Source: Mesorhizobium sp. (lineage in GTDB: Bacteria; Pseudomonadota; Alphaproteobacteria; Rhizobiales; Rhizobiaceae). From it: a stretch of DNA of 64,000 bases. This document shows positions 45,984-54,910 of this stretch, in pieces; the first letter of the stretch is position 1; each line of letters begins with the position of its first letter. Position numbers and translations under genes: made by a program. Below the pieces are notes generated by a model. It was not told the origin of the DNA. It searched no databases and was given only the letters and a program-made list of their open reading frames with translations. The stretch covers positions 620,001-684,000 of the forward strand of contig NZ_JAMLIG010000001.1 of assembly GCF_023954305.1 (NCBI RefSeq), given 5' to 3'.

Positions 45984-46089
45984 GTTCCGGTCTCTCAAGC
46001 CTGTGGCGAGGTGCGTCCCCATGGGGGCGCTTTGCGACCAAATCCGGCGGGATCAGATCGGCATATTCCTCTCATAGGAGTGACATATC

Positions 46090-47982
46090 GTGCTTGCCAG
46101 AATCGACCGAGCCGCCCTAGCCGCCACCGAACGCCTAGCGGCGATCGGCGTTCTGGCAATCATCGGGGTCGGGATGGTCACCGTTCTCGACGTCTTCCTT
46201 CGGGAAATGTTCTCAAGTCCGATCCGCGGCCTGAACGAGATCACCCAGCCTCTCATGGCGGTCGGCATCGCCCTTTGTCTGCCTGCCGGCGTGATGGGCA
46301 GGGTCCACATCACGATCGAGATCGCCAAGTCGCTGGTCGGCAGCACGGCCTATGCCTGGTTGAGAGTATTGGGCGCAGCCGCGCTGCTTCTGTTCCTCGC
46401 CGTCGTATCCTTCCGGCTGTGGGCGCAGGCGGACAGGGCAAGCACCCTCGGAAGCACGACCGCCGTCCTCAATCTGCCGCTTGGTCCGCTCCTCAAGGCT
46501 GCGACCGCTGCCATTGCACTGGCCGTACCTCTTCAGCTGATCCCCTTGGCCCGAACCGTCGCGGACGCGTACGAGGCGAGCCGACGCGGCTTCATCGGCG
46601 TCGTGGCGACCCTTGCCGTTCTCGCCGTCCTCGTTTTCGTCTTTCGGGAACCCCTGAGCCGATCGCTGGCCGCGTTCGCAGACATGCCGGCGAGCTATCT
46701 GGCGCTTGTCTGCTTCGCGTTGATTTGGCTCTCGGCGCTCCTGACAATTCCGGTTGGCGCCGCCATGGGTCTCGCCGGTTTGCTGGGGAGCCTGCTCTTG
46801 CTGGGGACCGGTCCGGGCCTTGCGATGTTCGGAACCAAGATCCAGGAGATGCTGTTCAACGACAGCCTGGCCGTCCTGCCCCTCTTCCTGCTCATGGGCT
46901 CGTTTGCCACGCTCGCGGGCATGTCTTCGGAAATCTACCGTTGCGCCCACACGATCGTCGGGCATTTCCGCGGCGGACTCGCGATCGCCACCGTCCTCGG
47001 CTCGGCCGGATTCGGCGCCCTCACCGGCTCCTCACTCGCCACCTCCGCCACGATCGGAAAGGTGTCGCTGCCGGAGATGGCCGCGCGCGGATACAACCGA
47101 TCCTTGGCTGCCGGTACCGTCGCCGCCGGCGGCACGCTCGGCCAACTTGTCCCGCCGTCGACGATCATCGTGATCTATGCCCTCCTGGCCGAGGAATCGA
47201 TCGGCACCCTCTTCATAGCGAGCATCGGCCCGGCTCTTCTCACGGTGGTACTCTACGTCGCCGCCATCTTGGTCACGACATCGATCCGACCCGCCTGGTC
47301 GCCCGCCGGCCGGCGCAGCAGCATCCGGGAAATTGTCCAGTCGCTGGTCGGCGCCTGGAAGGCGGTTCTGCTGATCGGCGTCGTGATCGGCGGCATTTAC
47401 ACCGGTGCCTTCACCGACGTCGAAGCGGCCTCCGTCGGGGTCATCGGCGCCTTTGCCGTGGCGCTGTACAAAGGCACCGTGAGACGCGAAACGTTCTGGC
47501 AGGTCATGCGTGAGACCACGAGTACCGTGTCCCTGATCTACCTCCTCATCTTCGGCGCAATCAGCTTCGCGTTCCTGATGGGCATATCCGGATTGCCCGA
47601 TCTGTTCGTCGCGACGATGACGTCGATCACCAGCGATCCGCTGGTGATCGTCCTGATGATCTCCCTGTTGTATCTGGTGCTCGGCACGGTCATGGACAGC
47701 ACAGCGATCATGATCATCGCCGTTCCCGTCTTCCTGCCGCTTATCGTCCAATTGGGCCTCGATCCGATATGGTGGGCGATCCTCACCGTATGCCTGGTCG
47801 AGATCGGCCTGATCTCCCCGCCTTTCGGCCTCAATCTTTTCGTCATGAAGTCGATTGACCCGAAGCTGACGCTTACCGACGTCTACCGCGGGGTTACACC
47901 GTTCATCATCGCCGACATCCTCAAACTCGCCCTCCTGATCGCATTTCCCATCATCACGCTGTGGCTGCCCGGAACGAGGTAG
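46090..47982 (+). CDS. Fused TRAP transporter small and large permease (DctQM)
   Basis: This 630-aa inner-membrane protein joins a DctQ-like small subunit (about 1-155, four helices, with GLNEITQPLMAVGIALCLPAG) to a DctM-like large subunit (about 200-630, with MGSFATLAGMSSEIYRCAH, GGTLGQLVPPSTIIVIYA, LVLGTVMDSTAIMIIAVPVFLPL and LVEIGLISPPFGLNLFVMKS). Fusion of Q and M is a known TRAP variant. It starts with GTG at 46090 after TAGGAGTGAC. With the DctP protein two genes on, it forms a sodium- or proton-driven importer for an organic acid, probably the aromatic or ester substrate of this cluster. Confidence 0.92.
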   Translation: MLARIDRAALAATERLAAIGVLAIIGVGMVTVLDVFLREMFSSPIRGLNEITQPLMAVGIALCLPAGVMGRVHITIEIAKSLVGSTAYAWLRVLGAAALLLFLAVVSFRLWAQADRASTLGSTTAVLNLPLGPLLKAATAAIALAVPLQLIPLARTVADAYEASRRGFIGVVATLAVLAVLVFVFREPLSRSLAAFADMPASYLALVCFALIWLSALLTIPVGAAMGLAGLLGSLLLLGTGPGLAMFGTKIQEMLFNDSLAVLPLFLLMGSFATLAGMSSEIYRCAHTIVGHFRGGLAIATVLGSAGFGALTGSSLATSATIGKVSLPEMAARGYNRSLAAGTVAAGGTLGQLVPPSTIIVIYALLAEESIGTLFIASIGPALLTVVLYVAAILVTTSIRPAWSPAGRRSSIREIVQSLVGAWKAVLLIGVVIGGIYTGAFTDVEAASVGVIGAFAVALYKGTVRRETFWQVMRETTSTVSLIYLLIFGAISFAFLMGISGLPDLFVATMTSITSDPLVIVLMISLLYLVLGTVMDSTAIMIIAVPVFLPLIVQLGLDPIWWAILTVCLVEIGLISPPFGLNLFVMKSIDPKLTLTDVYRGVTPFIIADILKLALLIAFPIITLWLPGTR

Positions 47983-48059
47983 GCGCGGGTTCCGGCACCG
48001 CACACACGCGACGAGAAACGATTTGCTTGCAAGCGTCGCACCTCACATTCTTGTCAGGA

Positions 48060-48070
48060 ATTTCGAAAAT
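48060..48070. promoter_or_regulatory. TTTCGAAA element upstream of the FMN reductase
   Basis: ATTTCGAAAAT (TTTCGAAA at 48061-48068) lies 66 bp before the FMN reductase GTG, within the 151-base gap after the TRAP permease. It is the third copy of the cluster's shared element and implies a separate regulated promoter for the last two genes. Confidence 0.55.
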
Positions 48071-48133
48071 ATCTTTTATTGGCGAAAATAATGCGCTATA
48101 AGCAACAATAAGATGAGATAGGGGAGCGATTGG

Positions 48134-48721
48134 GTGGAAGGGACGGGGGATCGGCTGCGGCTCGGCGCCATTGCGGGAAGCCTGCGCAAGAAATCTTTCA
48201 GCCGCGCCCTGACGCGTTGCCTGAACGGTCTGGCGCCGCTGAACGTTACTGTCCAGGAACTGCCGTCGATCGGCGCGCTGCCCCTTTTCAACCAGGACAT
48301 CCTCGACGAAGGCGGTATCCCGGCGCCGCTCGCCGAGCTGACTGAAGCGATCGCGACGATGCAGGGACTGATCTTCGTATCGCCCGAGTACAACTGGTCG
48401 ATACCCGGTGTCCTGAAAAACGCGATCGACTGGATCTCCCGGCTGAATCCCGCTCCACTGCAGGACAAACCCGTGATCATCTTCACCTGCTCGCCGGGCC
48501 TGCTCGGCGGGGCACGGGCGCATGCGCCGCTCCGCAATGTCCTGCACTCGCTCGATTGCAGGATTCTCGCGCGTCCGGAGGTTCAGATCTCGCAGATCCG
48601 GACGAAGCTGTCGGATGACATGTCTTCGATCGCCGATACCGCGACGGCCGAGTTCGTCGCCCAGCGTCTTGCCGCGTTCAGCGAATTCGCCCGGAGGAAT
48701 TCACAGCATCTGGTTTCGTGA
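48134..48721 (+). CDS. NADPH-dependent FMN reductase
   Basis: This 195-aa flavodoxin-like reductase of the FMN_red family has phosphate loop AGSLRKKSFSRAL (14-26) and flavin-contact SPEYNWSIPGVLKNAIDWISR (83-103), a classic signature. It reduces FMN or quinones with NAD(P)H and could feed reduced flavin to an oxygenase or detoxify a quinone made from the catechol. It starts with GTG after GGGGAGCG. It is unusually placed between the TRAP permease and the TRAP binding-protein genes. Confidence 0.9.
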   Translation: MEGTGDRLRLGAIAGSLRKKSFSRALTRCLNGLAPLNVTVQELPSIGALPLFNQDILDEGGIPAPLAELTEAIATMQGLIFVSPEYNWSIPGVLKNAIDWISRLNPAPLQDKPVIIFTCSPGLLGGARAHAPLRNVLHSLDCRILARPEVQISQIRTKLSDDMSSIADTATAEFVAQRLAAFSEFARRNSQHLVS

Positions 48722-48756
48722 ATGGTCTTCAACACCGTTATGGGAGGTAAACTGCA

Positions 48757-49752
48757 ATGAACATGAAGGTACTGCTGAAATCGTTGGTCCTGGGGCTCGG
48801 TCTGACAACGGGTGCGAGCGCGGAACCGATCGAGTTGAAGTTTGCGGTCTCCGCACCGCCGCAGGTTCACTACAACCAGAAGGTCCTCATCCCGTGGGCA
48901 GAAAAGGTCACCGCGGACTCGGGGGGCACCATCGTCGTCAAGATGTATTTCGCGGGCGCCCTCGGCAAGGCGGGACAGTTCCTCGAAGTCGTCCAGAGCG
49001 GCGCCGCGGATATCGCGATGGACATCTCGTCCTATTACCCCGGGCGGTTTCCCCAGACGGATGTCTCCTATCTCCCCGGCCTGATCGGGGATGATGCGGT
49101 CAAGGCGTCGAAGGCCTTGTGGTCCATGTACGAACAAGGGGCTTTCGACAAGGACTTCGCCGGCCTCAAGCTGCTCGCAGTCAGCACGCCGACGGCGGCA
49201 ATGTTAATGACCACCAAGACCCCCGTCACCGCTCCCGCGGATGCGAAAGGTCTGAAGATCGGTGCCGGCGGCAAAGTCAAGGCTGCCATCCTGGATTCCG
49301 TCGGCGCAGCCATGATCAGTCTGGATGCGTTCAACATGTATCAGTCGCTCGGACGCGGCGTGGTCGATGGCGTGATCACCCATTTCACCGGCATTGCGCC
49401 ATTCAAGCTTCACGAGGTCGGCAAGTTCTACACACAGATCCCCCTCGGAGGATCGTTCACCCCCGTCTTCATGGCGAAGGAACGTTTCGATTCCCTGCCC
49501 GAGGCCGCGCGCGCGGCGATCGAAAAGAACTCGGGCGAGGCAATGTCGATCGCGATGGGCGAGGTGTGGCGCGATGCGCACGCCCATGGCCAGGAATTGG
49601 CCAAGGGGGCGGGCGGCACCATCATCGTCCCCGATGACGCGGCGCGTGCCGCTTGGGAAGCGGCGATGACCCCGGTTGTCGAACATTGGGTGTCGGAAGG
49701 CGAGGACCGTCAGAAGCTCGTCGATACGCTGAAGGCCACGCTCGCAGAGTAG
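48757..49752 (+). CDS. TRAP transporter solute-binding protein (DctP type)
   Basis: This 331-aa periplasmic protein has a signal peptide (about 1-22, ending GASAE) and DctP fold. Family landmarks include WAEKVTADSGGTIVVKMYFAGALG, ISSYYPGRFPQTDV and GRGVVDGVITHFTG. GGGAGGTAAACTGCA precedes the ATG. The ligand is likely a carboxylate, paired with the fused DctQM protein. It ends the cluster and is followed by a good terminator hairpin. Confidence 0.92.
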   Translation: MNMKVLLKSLVLGLGLTTGASAEPIELKFAVSAPPQVHYNQKVLIPWAEKVTADSGGTIVVKMYFAGALGKAGQFLEVVQSGAADIAMDISSYYPGRFPQTDVSYLPGLIGDDAVKASKALWSMYEQGAFDKDFAGLKLLAVSTPTAAMLMTTKTPVTAPADAKGLKIGAGGKVKAAILDSVGAAMISLDAFNMYQSLGRGVVDGVITHFTGIAPFKLHEVGKFYTQIPLGGSFTPVFMAKERFDSLPEAARAAIEKNSGEAMSIAMGEVWRDAHAHGQELAKGAGGTIIVPDDAARAAWEAAMTPVVEHWVSEGEDRQKLVDTLKATLAE

Positions 49753-49783
49753 TGCCACGTGCCGTAACATCACGGAACGCTGT

Positions 49784-49820
49784 CCTCCCGCATCTGCCAA
49801 AGGTGCGGGAGGCATTGTTT
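49784..49820 (+). terminator. Rho-independent terminator after dctP
   Basis: CCTCCCGCA (49784-49792) and TGCGGGAGG (49804-49812) form a perfect 9-bp stem with an 11-base loop, followed by CATTGTTTT. The remaining stretch to the cupin stop (49821-50021) shows no gene that I can support. Confidence 0.75.
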
Positions 49821-50021
49821 TGCGGAGCATATGACAAAGCCTCTCACCTACGCCCCGCGCTGCCGGAAGGCCCGCTGCTTGTGGACAGGGAATTCTCAGT
49901 CTGGCCGGTCCAAATCGACGGCGCCGCTGTTGCGTGCTCCGGGGCCGAAAGCATTTACTCCAATTCATGAAAGGACGCGGAGACACCTTCCCCCCACCTA
50001 CCGCATCCGTCAATGTTTCGC

Positions 50022-50369
50022 CTACGTAATGAAATCCTCGCGGACCGGCGTGAATACCTCAATGATCTCGCCCGCCTCGAGGCATTTCGCGGCATGCATC
50101 AGGTTCGATTGGATCAGGAAGCTGTCGCCCGGCCCCATTACCTGCGTCACGCTATCGATCGTGATCTCGAAGCGACCGCTCACGATATAGCTCGCCTGCA
50201 CATGCGGGTGGTTGTGCAGCGGACCGCTCAGGCCCTTCGTGAACACATTCCGCATCATGAGTATCTGCTGTTCGTAAACGAGGATCTTGCGGGTCGTATC
50301 GCCTGGCTTTTCATACCACTCGACCTCTGCGTCCTTCAGGTGGCCGACACGCTGCCTTGGCATAGTCAT
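50022..50369 (-). CDS. Small cupin-domain protein
   Basis: This 115-aa single cupin has a first motif PLHNHPHVQASYIVSGRFE, giving His, His and (in place of Glu) Gln-rich ligands, and a second motif MGPGDSFLIQSNLMHAAKC. It could be an isomerase, a dioxygenase-like metal enzyme or a sensor of a pathway ligand. ATG at 50369 overlaps the epimerase stop by four bases; the long upstream frame is antisense-phase noise. It is the last gene of the ten-gene TTT operon. Confidence 0.8.
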   Translation of the reverse strand: MTMPRQRVGHLKDAEVEWYEKPGDTTRKILVYEQQILMMRNVFTKGLSGPLHNHPHVQASYIVSGRFEITIDSVTQVMGPGDSFLIQSNLMHAAKCLEAGEIIEVFTPVREDFIT

Positions 50370-51277
50370 GAGTCCGTCCTTTCCCTTGCGAAGATATCGG
50401 CGCGGTGATCGTGCAGCGCGCGCCAGCCGAGAAGCTGTTCGGCGCGGCCGGTTTCGAACATCGGCGCGAACGGCCGCTGCCGATAGTGGGCGTGGTCGAC
50501 CGTTTCGGGCAGTCGCCCGAAAGCCGTCCGAATTCGGTCCATCGTCGGCACGGCGTGGAGCGTGGAAGGCGCGGTTAGCCAGAATGCGTCGAAGCCACGC
50601 CAGGGTGCGTCGATGGCGAGGCGGAACGCCTCGGCCACGTCCCGAGGATCCACATGGTGCCAGCACAGGCCGCCACCGGCGGCGACGTGGCCACCTGCGC
50701 AGGGGCCCCGGTAGCCGCTAGGGTCGGCATGGCGGGCGAGTACTTCCCCCATCATCGCAGGAAAAAGCACGAACACCGGGCGTAGCGCGAGCACCTCCAG
50801 GCCGCGCCGCGCATAGGCTCGCCCAGCTTCCTCAGCCATCAATTTTGAGAGCGCATACGGATCGGCCGGGCGCATCTCGTGTCCCTCCGGTACGGGCATG
50901 GTGGCCGGGCACCAGAAGTGCTCCGGCCACACCGTGTTGCCCATGACGCTGTCGCTGGAACAGAGGACGACGCGCCGGACTCCGGCGCGCAAAGCGGCTT
51001 CCAACACGTTGCAGCTGCCCAGAGCGTTAAGCTCCATGATCGTCTTCGGCGAGCCGGCACCGATATTCGGGGCCGCAGCGATGTGCAGCACGCATTCGGC
51101 TCCCGCAAAGGCGGCTTCGAGTGCCTCAGGGTCGAGGATGGAAGCCTCGAAGAAGGCGGCACAGCCGGGCGCCGGGCGCAGGTCGAGGCCGACAACCCGG
51201 TCGCCAACGCCCGACACGGCGCGCACAACATATTGCCCGAGGAGGCCGCCCGCGCCGGTGACAACGACGCGCCTCAT
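50366..51277 (-). CDS. NAD-dependent epimerase/dehydratase family protein (extended SDR 1)
   Basis: This 303-aa extended SDR has cofactor motif VVVTGAGGLLGQYVVRAV and the YxxxK active pair in DPYALSKLMAEE. LCSSDSVMG supplies the Ser/Thr site. Such enzymes epimerise, dehydrate or oxidise sugars, but also reduce or oxidise non-sugar alcohols. It is coupled to the flavoprotein upstream (ATGA) and the cupin downstream (ATGA). The substrate is unknown. Confidence 0.83.
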   Translation of the reverse strand: MRRVVVTGAGGLLGQYVVRAVSGVGDRVVGLDLRPAPGCAAFFEASILDPEALEAAFAGAECVLHIAAAPNIGAGSPKTIMELNALGSCNVLEAALRAGVRRVVLCSSDSVMGNTVWPEHFWCPATMPVPEGHEMRPADPYALSKLMAEEAGRAYARRGLEVLALRPVFVLFPAMMGEVLARHADPSGYRGPCAGGHVAAGGGLCWHHVDPRDVAEAFRLAIDAPWRGFDAFWLTAPSTLHAVPTMDRIRTAFGRLPETVDHAHYRQRPFAPMFETGRAEQLLGWRALHDHRADIFARERTDS

Positions 51278-52950
51278 CCCTGGTTGCCGGCGACATGGCA
51301 TGCCGCGAGGTAGCCGAAGGTCAACGCAGGTCCAAGCGTGATGCCCGGACCGGGATAATTGCCTCGCCAGATCGACTGCATGTCGTTGCCGATGGCGTAA
51401 AGTCCGGCGATCGGCTCGCCGGCCCGGTCGAGGACGCGGCAGTGCTGATCGGTCCGCAATCCGGCCGCCGTGCCGAGATCGCTGAGCACCAGCTCGACGG
51501 CGTGGAAGGGCGGCTTCAGAAGCGGCGCAAGGCAGGGATTGGGTTTGTTCTCAGCATCGCCGAGATAGCGCGAATAGATGTCTTCGCCGCGTGCGAACTC
51601 CGTGTCGCGACCAACGGCGGCATCCGCATTGAAGCGTGCCATGGTGGCCGCCAAGCCTTCTGCGTCGATACCCAGCCTGGCCGCGAGCTCCGGGAGGGTA
51701 TTGGCGGAGGTAAGATAGCCGGCGTTCTGATAGGGCTTCAGATTCCGGACGAACGGGATGATCGCGCCCAGCCCGTACTTCCAGATGAAGGTGCTGTCGC
51801 AAACGATCCATGCCGGCAGGTTGCCGCGCTTCAGCAGTGCCTCGCCGAAACGATGGTACGACACTGCTTCGCTTGTGAAGCGGCGGCCTGCGCGGTTGAC
51901 CACCAGGGAGCCGGGTTTGCCCCGGTCCGTAACGGTATGCGGGTAAACGACCTTGCGCCCATCCCTGCGCAGATAGACCGAGGCCGGGCTCCAATAGGCG
52001 TTGTTGGTGTTGTCGGTGGCAACGGTGCCACCTGCCGCCACACCGAGGTCGAGACCATCGCCGGTGCTGCCGGGCGCGAACGGGCTTTCGTCGCTTGCGG
52101 CTTCCGGCAACCAAGCTCGCCGCTTGTCGGCCCCGTGCGAGAAGCCGCCGGTGGCAAGCATCACACCACGCCGCGCCGTAGCAACGCGGTCGCCCTTTGT
52201 GTCGGCCATGCGCAGGCCGATCGCGCGGCCGTGTTCGACGATGATTTCTAGCACCGCGCAGCCGGTCAAGATCGACACTCCCTGGTCGACCACCGACTTC
52301 AACAACTGGGCCGCCAACGCATTGCCAAGCACGAGCCGCGAACCCCGGGGATGGCGCAGCCGCTGCAGGCCATGTTCCGTGACCAGCCGCGCCACTCGCA
52401 GGAACGAGCGCGGCGAACGCCGAAAGTTGCGGAAATGCGGCAGGTCCTCGCGCGCAACCATCATGCCGCCGAGGATGGTGAACTCGGCGATAGGCGGGCG
52501 CAGGCGGGCAAACCATGGTCCGAGGGCGTCCGCGTCGAACGCCACCGGCTCAAGGACACGCAGCCCGTCACGAGCGCCTTCGAGGTCCGGGTAGTAGTCG
52601 GGATAGAACAATACCGGCTTGAGCTTGACTGAGGTACGCGCCTCGAGAAAGGCGATCGCTTCGCGACCTTTGCGCACGAATAAGGCGCGCATGTCGCTTC
52701 CGTCGTCGGTCGGAACGGCACGCTCGAGATAGCGGAGCGCTTCTTCGGGGTCGTCCGGCCTGCCCGCCTCCGCCATCTTGGCATTGTCGGGGATGTAGAC
52801 CATGCCACCCGAAAAGCTCGTGTTGCCGCCGATGAAGTCGGTTTTCTCGACGATCAGTACGCTGAGGCCTTTTGCTGCGGCAGTGGCAGCCGCCGTCATA
52901 CCGGCGGCGCCCGCACCGACGACGATCAGATCAAATTCGTCGCCGCTCAT
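51274..52950 (-). CDS. FAD-dependent oxidoreductase, ketosteroid dehydrogenase/fumarate reductase type
   Basis: This 558-aa flavoprotein of the FAD_binding_2 family has FAD loop LIVVGAGAAGMTAAATAAAKG (9-29), substrate-domain GGNTSFSGGMVYIP and C-terminal YAIGNDMQSIWRGNYPGPG, a hallmark of 3-ketosteroid delta1-dehydrogenase-like enzymes. These introduce or reduce a C=C bond next to a carbonyl. ATG at 52950 overlaps the upstream epimerase stop; the longer frame is rejected. In this operon a cyclic or unsaturated keto substrate seems likelier than a plain sugar. No steroid genes are nearby. Confidence 0.83.
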   Translation of the reverse strand: MSGDEFDLIVVGAGAAGMTAAATAAAKGLSVLIVEKTDFIGGNTSFSGGMVYIPDNAKMAEAGRPDDPEEALRYLERAVPTDDGSDMRALFVRKGREAIAFLEARTSVKLKPVLFYPDYYPDLEGARDGLRVLEPVAFDADALGPWFARLRPPIAEFTILGGMMVAREDLPHFRNFRRSPRSFLRVARLVTEHGLQRLRHPRGSRLVLGNALAAQLLKSVVDQGVSILTGCAVLEIIVEHGRAIGLRMADTKGDRVATARRGVMLATGGFSHGADKRRAWLPEAASDESPFAPGSTGDGLDLGVAAGGTVATDNTNNAYWSPASVYLRRDGRKVVYPHTVTDRGKPGSLVVNRAGRRFTSEAVSYHRFGEALLKRGNLPAWIVCDSTFIWKYGLGAIIPFVRNLKPYQNAGYLTSANTLPELAARLGIDAEGLAATMARFNADAAVGRDTEFARGEDIYSRYLGDAENKPNPCLAPLLKPPFHAVELVLSDLGTAAGLRTDQHCRVLDRAGEPIAGLYAIGNDMQSIWRGNYPGPGITLGPALTFGYLAACHVAGNQG

Positions 52951-53933
52951 GCTCTGGCGATGCCATTCCAGCGGGCAAGATTTGCGCGCATCCAGTCGGC
53001 GAAGGCGGCCACGCCGGCCTCGAGATCGTGGCCTGGACGGTAGCCGAATTCCTCCGCCATGCGCGAACAGGCCAGCGGTCCGCGCATGACGGTCGTATCG
53101 GTCCACGGCGCAGTTCCCGGACCGATGTCTATCCGCGCACCTGGCACGGCTTTGCGCACAGCCTCCGCGACTTCGAACGTGGTGTAGTTGCGACCCGACC
53201 CCACATGATAAGTGTCATATGCCAGCCGCTCCGCGCCCCAGAGCGCCAGCAGACCTGCAACACAGTCGGGAACGTAAGTGAAACTGGCAGCGAAATCGCC
53301 GCCGGAGGGCTCATCTATCGCCTCTCCCCGCAGGACACGCCGCAGAAACTCCGGGATCGGCCCGCGCGGAGCGTCGAAGACAGGCGGCACCAGCGGCGGA
53401 CCGTAGATCCACGAAATCCGTGCGGTCGCGGCGGAGAGGCCGTAGGTGCGTGCGTAGACTCCTACCATCAGTTCCGAAGCCCGCTTGGTCACGGCGTAGA
53501 GCGACTTCGGCGTCGGTACTGCCTCCTCTGCGACGGGCGTCACAGAGTCAGGCAGCGTCTGGAAAACCGATCCCGTCGAGACGAAGACAAAGCGTCGCCA
53601 CTTAAGCCGCCGTGCCGTCTCCAGCATCAGGCCGGTGGCCGTCACATTGCTCTGGAATGCCTTCAGCGGGGCCGGCAGAGCCAGCACGTCGTTCGGCACG
53701 GCCGCGGTGTGAATGCAGCCCTCGATGTCGTGTTCGGCCGCCAGCATCGTCAACCCGAAAGGGTCCGCCAGATCGCATTGCGACCAGATGATGCCGGGGC
53801 CGAGCGCCTCTGCATCCTGCTTTCGGAAAGTGGTCATATACTGGCCGACGACGGGAATGTCGCGCGCGACCGCTTGCCGCGCGAGCTCATAGCCGACATG
53901 GCCCATCGCCCCGGTAATGAGAAGCTTACCCAT
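52947..53933 (-). CDS. NAD-dependent epimerase/dehydratase family protein (extended SDR 2)
   Basis: This 328-aa extended SDR has GAMGHVGYELARQAVARD as its cofactor loop, VFVSTGSVFQTLP as its Ser/Thr site and SLYAVTKRASELM as its YxxxK pair. The motif ARISWIYGPP is typical of UDP-sugar epimerase-like folds. It overlaps the next SDR by eight bases and the flavoprotein by four. It resembles the other two SDRs of the operon only at family level. Confidence 0.85.
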   Translation of the reverse strand: MGKLLITGAMGHVGYELARQAVARDIPVVGQYMTTFRKQDAEALGPGIIWSQCDLADPFGLTMLAAEHDIEGCIHTAAVPNDVLALPAPLKAFQSNVTATGLMLETARRLKWRRFVFVSTGSVFQTLPDSVTPVAEEAVPTPKSLYAVTKRASELMVGVYARTYGLSAATARISWIYGPPLVPPVFDAPRGPIPEFLRRVLRGEAIDEPSGGDFAASFTYVPDCVAGLLALWGAERLAYDTYHVGSGRNYTTFEVAEAVRKAVPGARIDIGPGTAPWTDTTVMRGPLACSRMAEEFGYRPGHDLEAGVAAFADWMRANLARWNGIARA

Positions 53934-54897
53934 TGATCGACTCCGGCTGTTGGATTGCGCGTCGTTCGGCCAGCAGCGTGGCCGCGAGACCGGCCCGGAT
54001 ATCGAATTTCGGCCGGTAGCCGAACGCCTCAGCCGCGCGGGTGCAGTCCAGCGCGCCCTTGCGTGGCATCGCCACCGTGCCGGCGTGGCGATATGGACCG
54101 CTGCCGACGGTTATCGGAGGCGCCGTGGGATCGAGCTCGGCAAGGATTGAGGCGATCTCGGCCAGCGACGGGCTGGATGCGCTGGAAACGTGGTAGGCAT
54201 CGTGAAAGTGACGAGGGCAGTCGAGAGCACCGAGTACGCCTGCGACGACATCGTCGAGATAGGTATGATCGATGCGGTCGGCAGCGCCGCCAGGTACATA
54301 CAGCGGCTCACGGCGGGCGACGGCCCGGATCATGTTGATCGGAACGCGGTCGCGCGGAAAGTGGGGACCGTAGACCCACGATGTGCGCACATTGATGCAG
54401 TCCAACCCATGCGTGGCGCGGTAGCTTCGGCCAAGGTGCTCGACTGCCGCCTTACTGATACCGTAGCCATGCAACGGTCGCAGTGGATGGTTCTCATCGA
54501 TGCGGTCGGCTTCGAACGCCCCGTAGATCTCCTCGGAGCTTATGTGGATCATGCGCTGTGTGCCGGCGCGCGCCATGGCCTCGAAGAGATTGATCGAGCC
54601 TTCGATGTTGACGCGGAACAGTTCGCGGGGAGACTTCAGCGAGGCGAGCACACCGACGACGGCGGCGCAGTGGATCACCGCATGCGGGCGTTGCCGATCG
54701 AAAAGACCGTCGACAAGCCCGGCGTCGCAAATGTCGCCATGGACCACTGCCAGGCCCGGCTCGCTCTCGGCACGGGCTTCCAGCCAGGTGCAGTCACCAG
54801 CCTCGAAGGCGATGACGACATCGCCGCGTCGTAGCAGGGCTTCGACGATGGCGCGACCCACGAAGCCACCAGCGCCAGTCACCAATATGGGATTCAT
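53926..54897 (-). CDS. NAD-dependent epimerase/dehydratase family protein (extended SDR 3)
   Basis: This 323-aa extended SDR has cofactor loop VTGAGGFVGRAIVEALLRRGD, Ser site HISSEEIYGAFE and YxxxK pair GYGISKAAVEHL. NVRTSWVYGPHFPRDRVP is characteristic of the family. It starts 13 bases after the aldehyde dehydrogenase stop and overlaps SDR 2 by eight bases. Three distinct extended SDRs in one operon are unusual and suggest serial oxidoreductions on one scaffold. Confidence 0.86.
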   Translation of the reverse strand: MNPILVTGAGGFVGRAIVEALLRRGDVVIAFEAGDCTWLEARAESEPGLAVVHGDICDAGLVDGLFDRQRPHAVIHCAAVVGVLASLKSPRELFRVNIEGSINLFEAMARAGTQRMIHISSEEIYGAFEADRIDENHPLRPLHGYGISKAAVEHLGRSYRATHGLDCINVRTSWVYGPHFPRDRVPINMIRAVARREPLYVPGGAADRIDHTYLDDVVAGVLGALDCPRHFHDAYHVSSASSPSLAEIASILAELDPTAPPITVGSGPYRHAGTVAMPRKGALDCTRAAEAFGYRPKFDIRAGLAATLLAERRAIQQPESING

Positions 54898-54910
54898 GCC
54901 TCGCCCGCCC

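Noticed and set aside
49831..50190. A 119-residue plus-strand open frame in the dctP-cupin gap
   Set aside because: It has no ribosome site, unnatural composition rich in Arg, Pro and Ser, and runs antisense into the cupin gene.
51274..52950. Steroid degradation locus, from the KsdD-like flavoprotein
   Set aside because: No other steroid-catabolism gene (such as acyl-CoA dehydrogenases, ring-cleavage Kst genes or hydratases) is in the operon; family resemblance alone is not enough.
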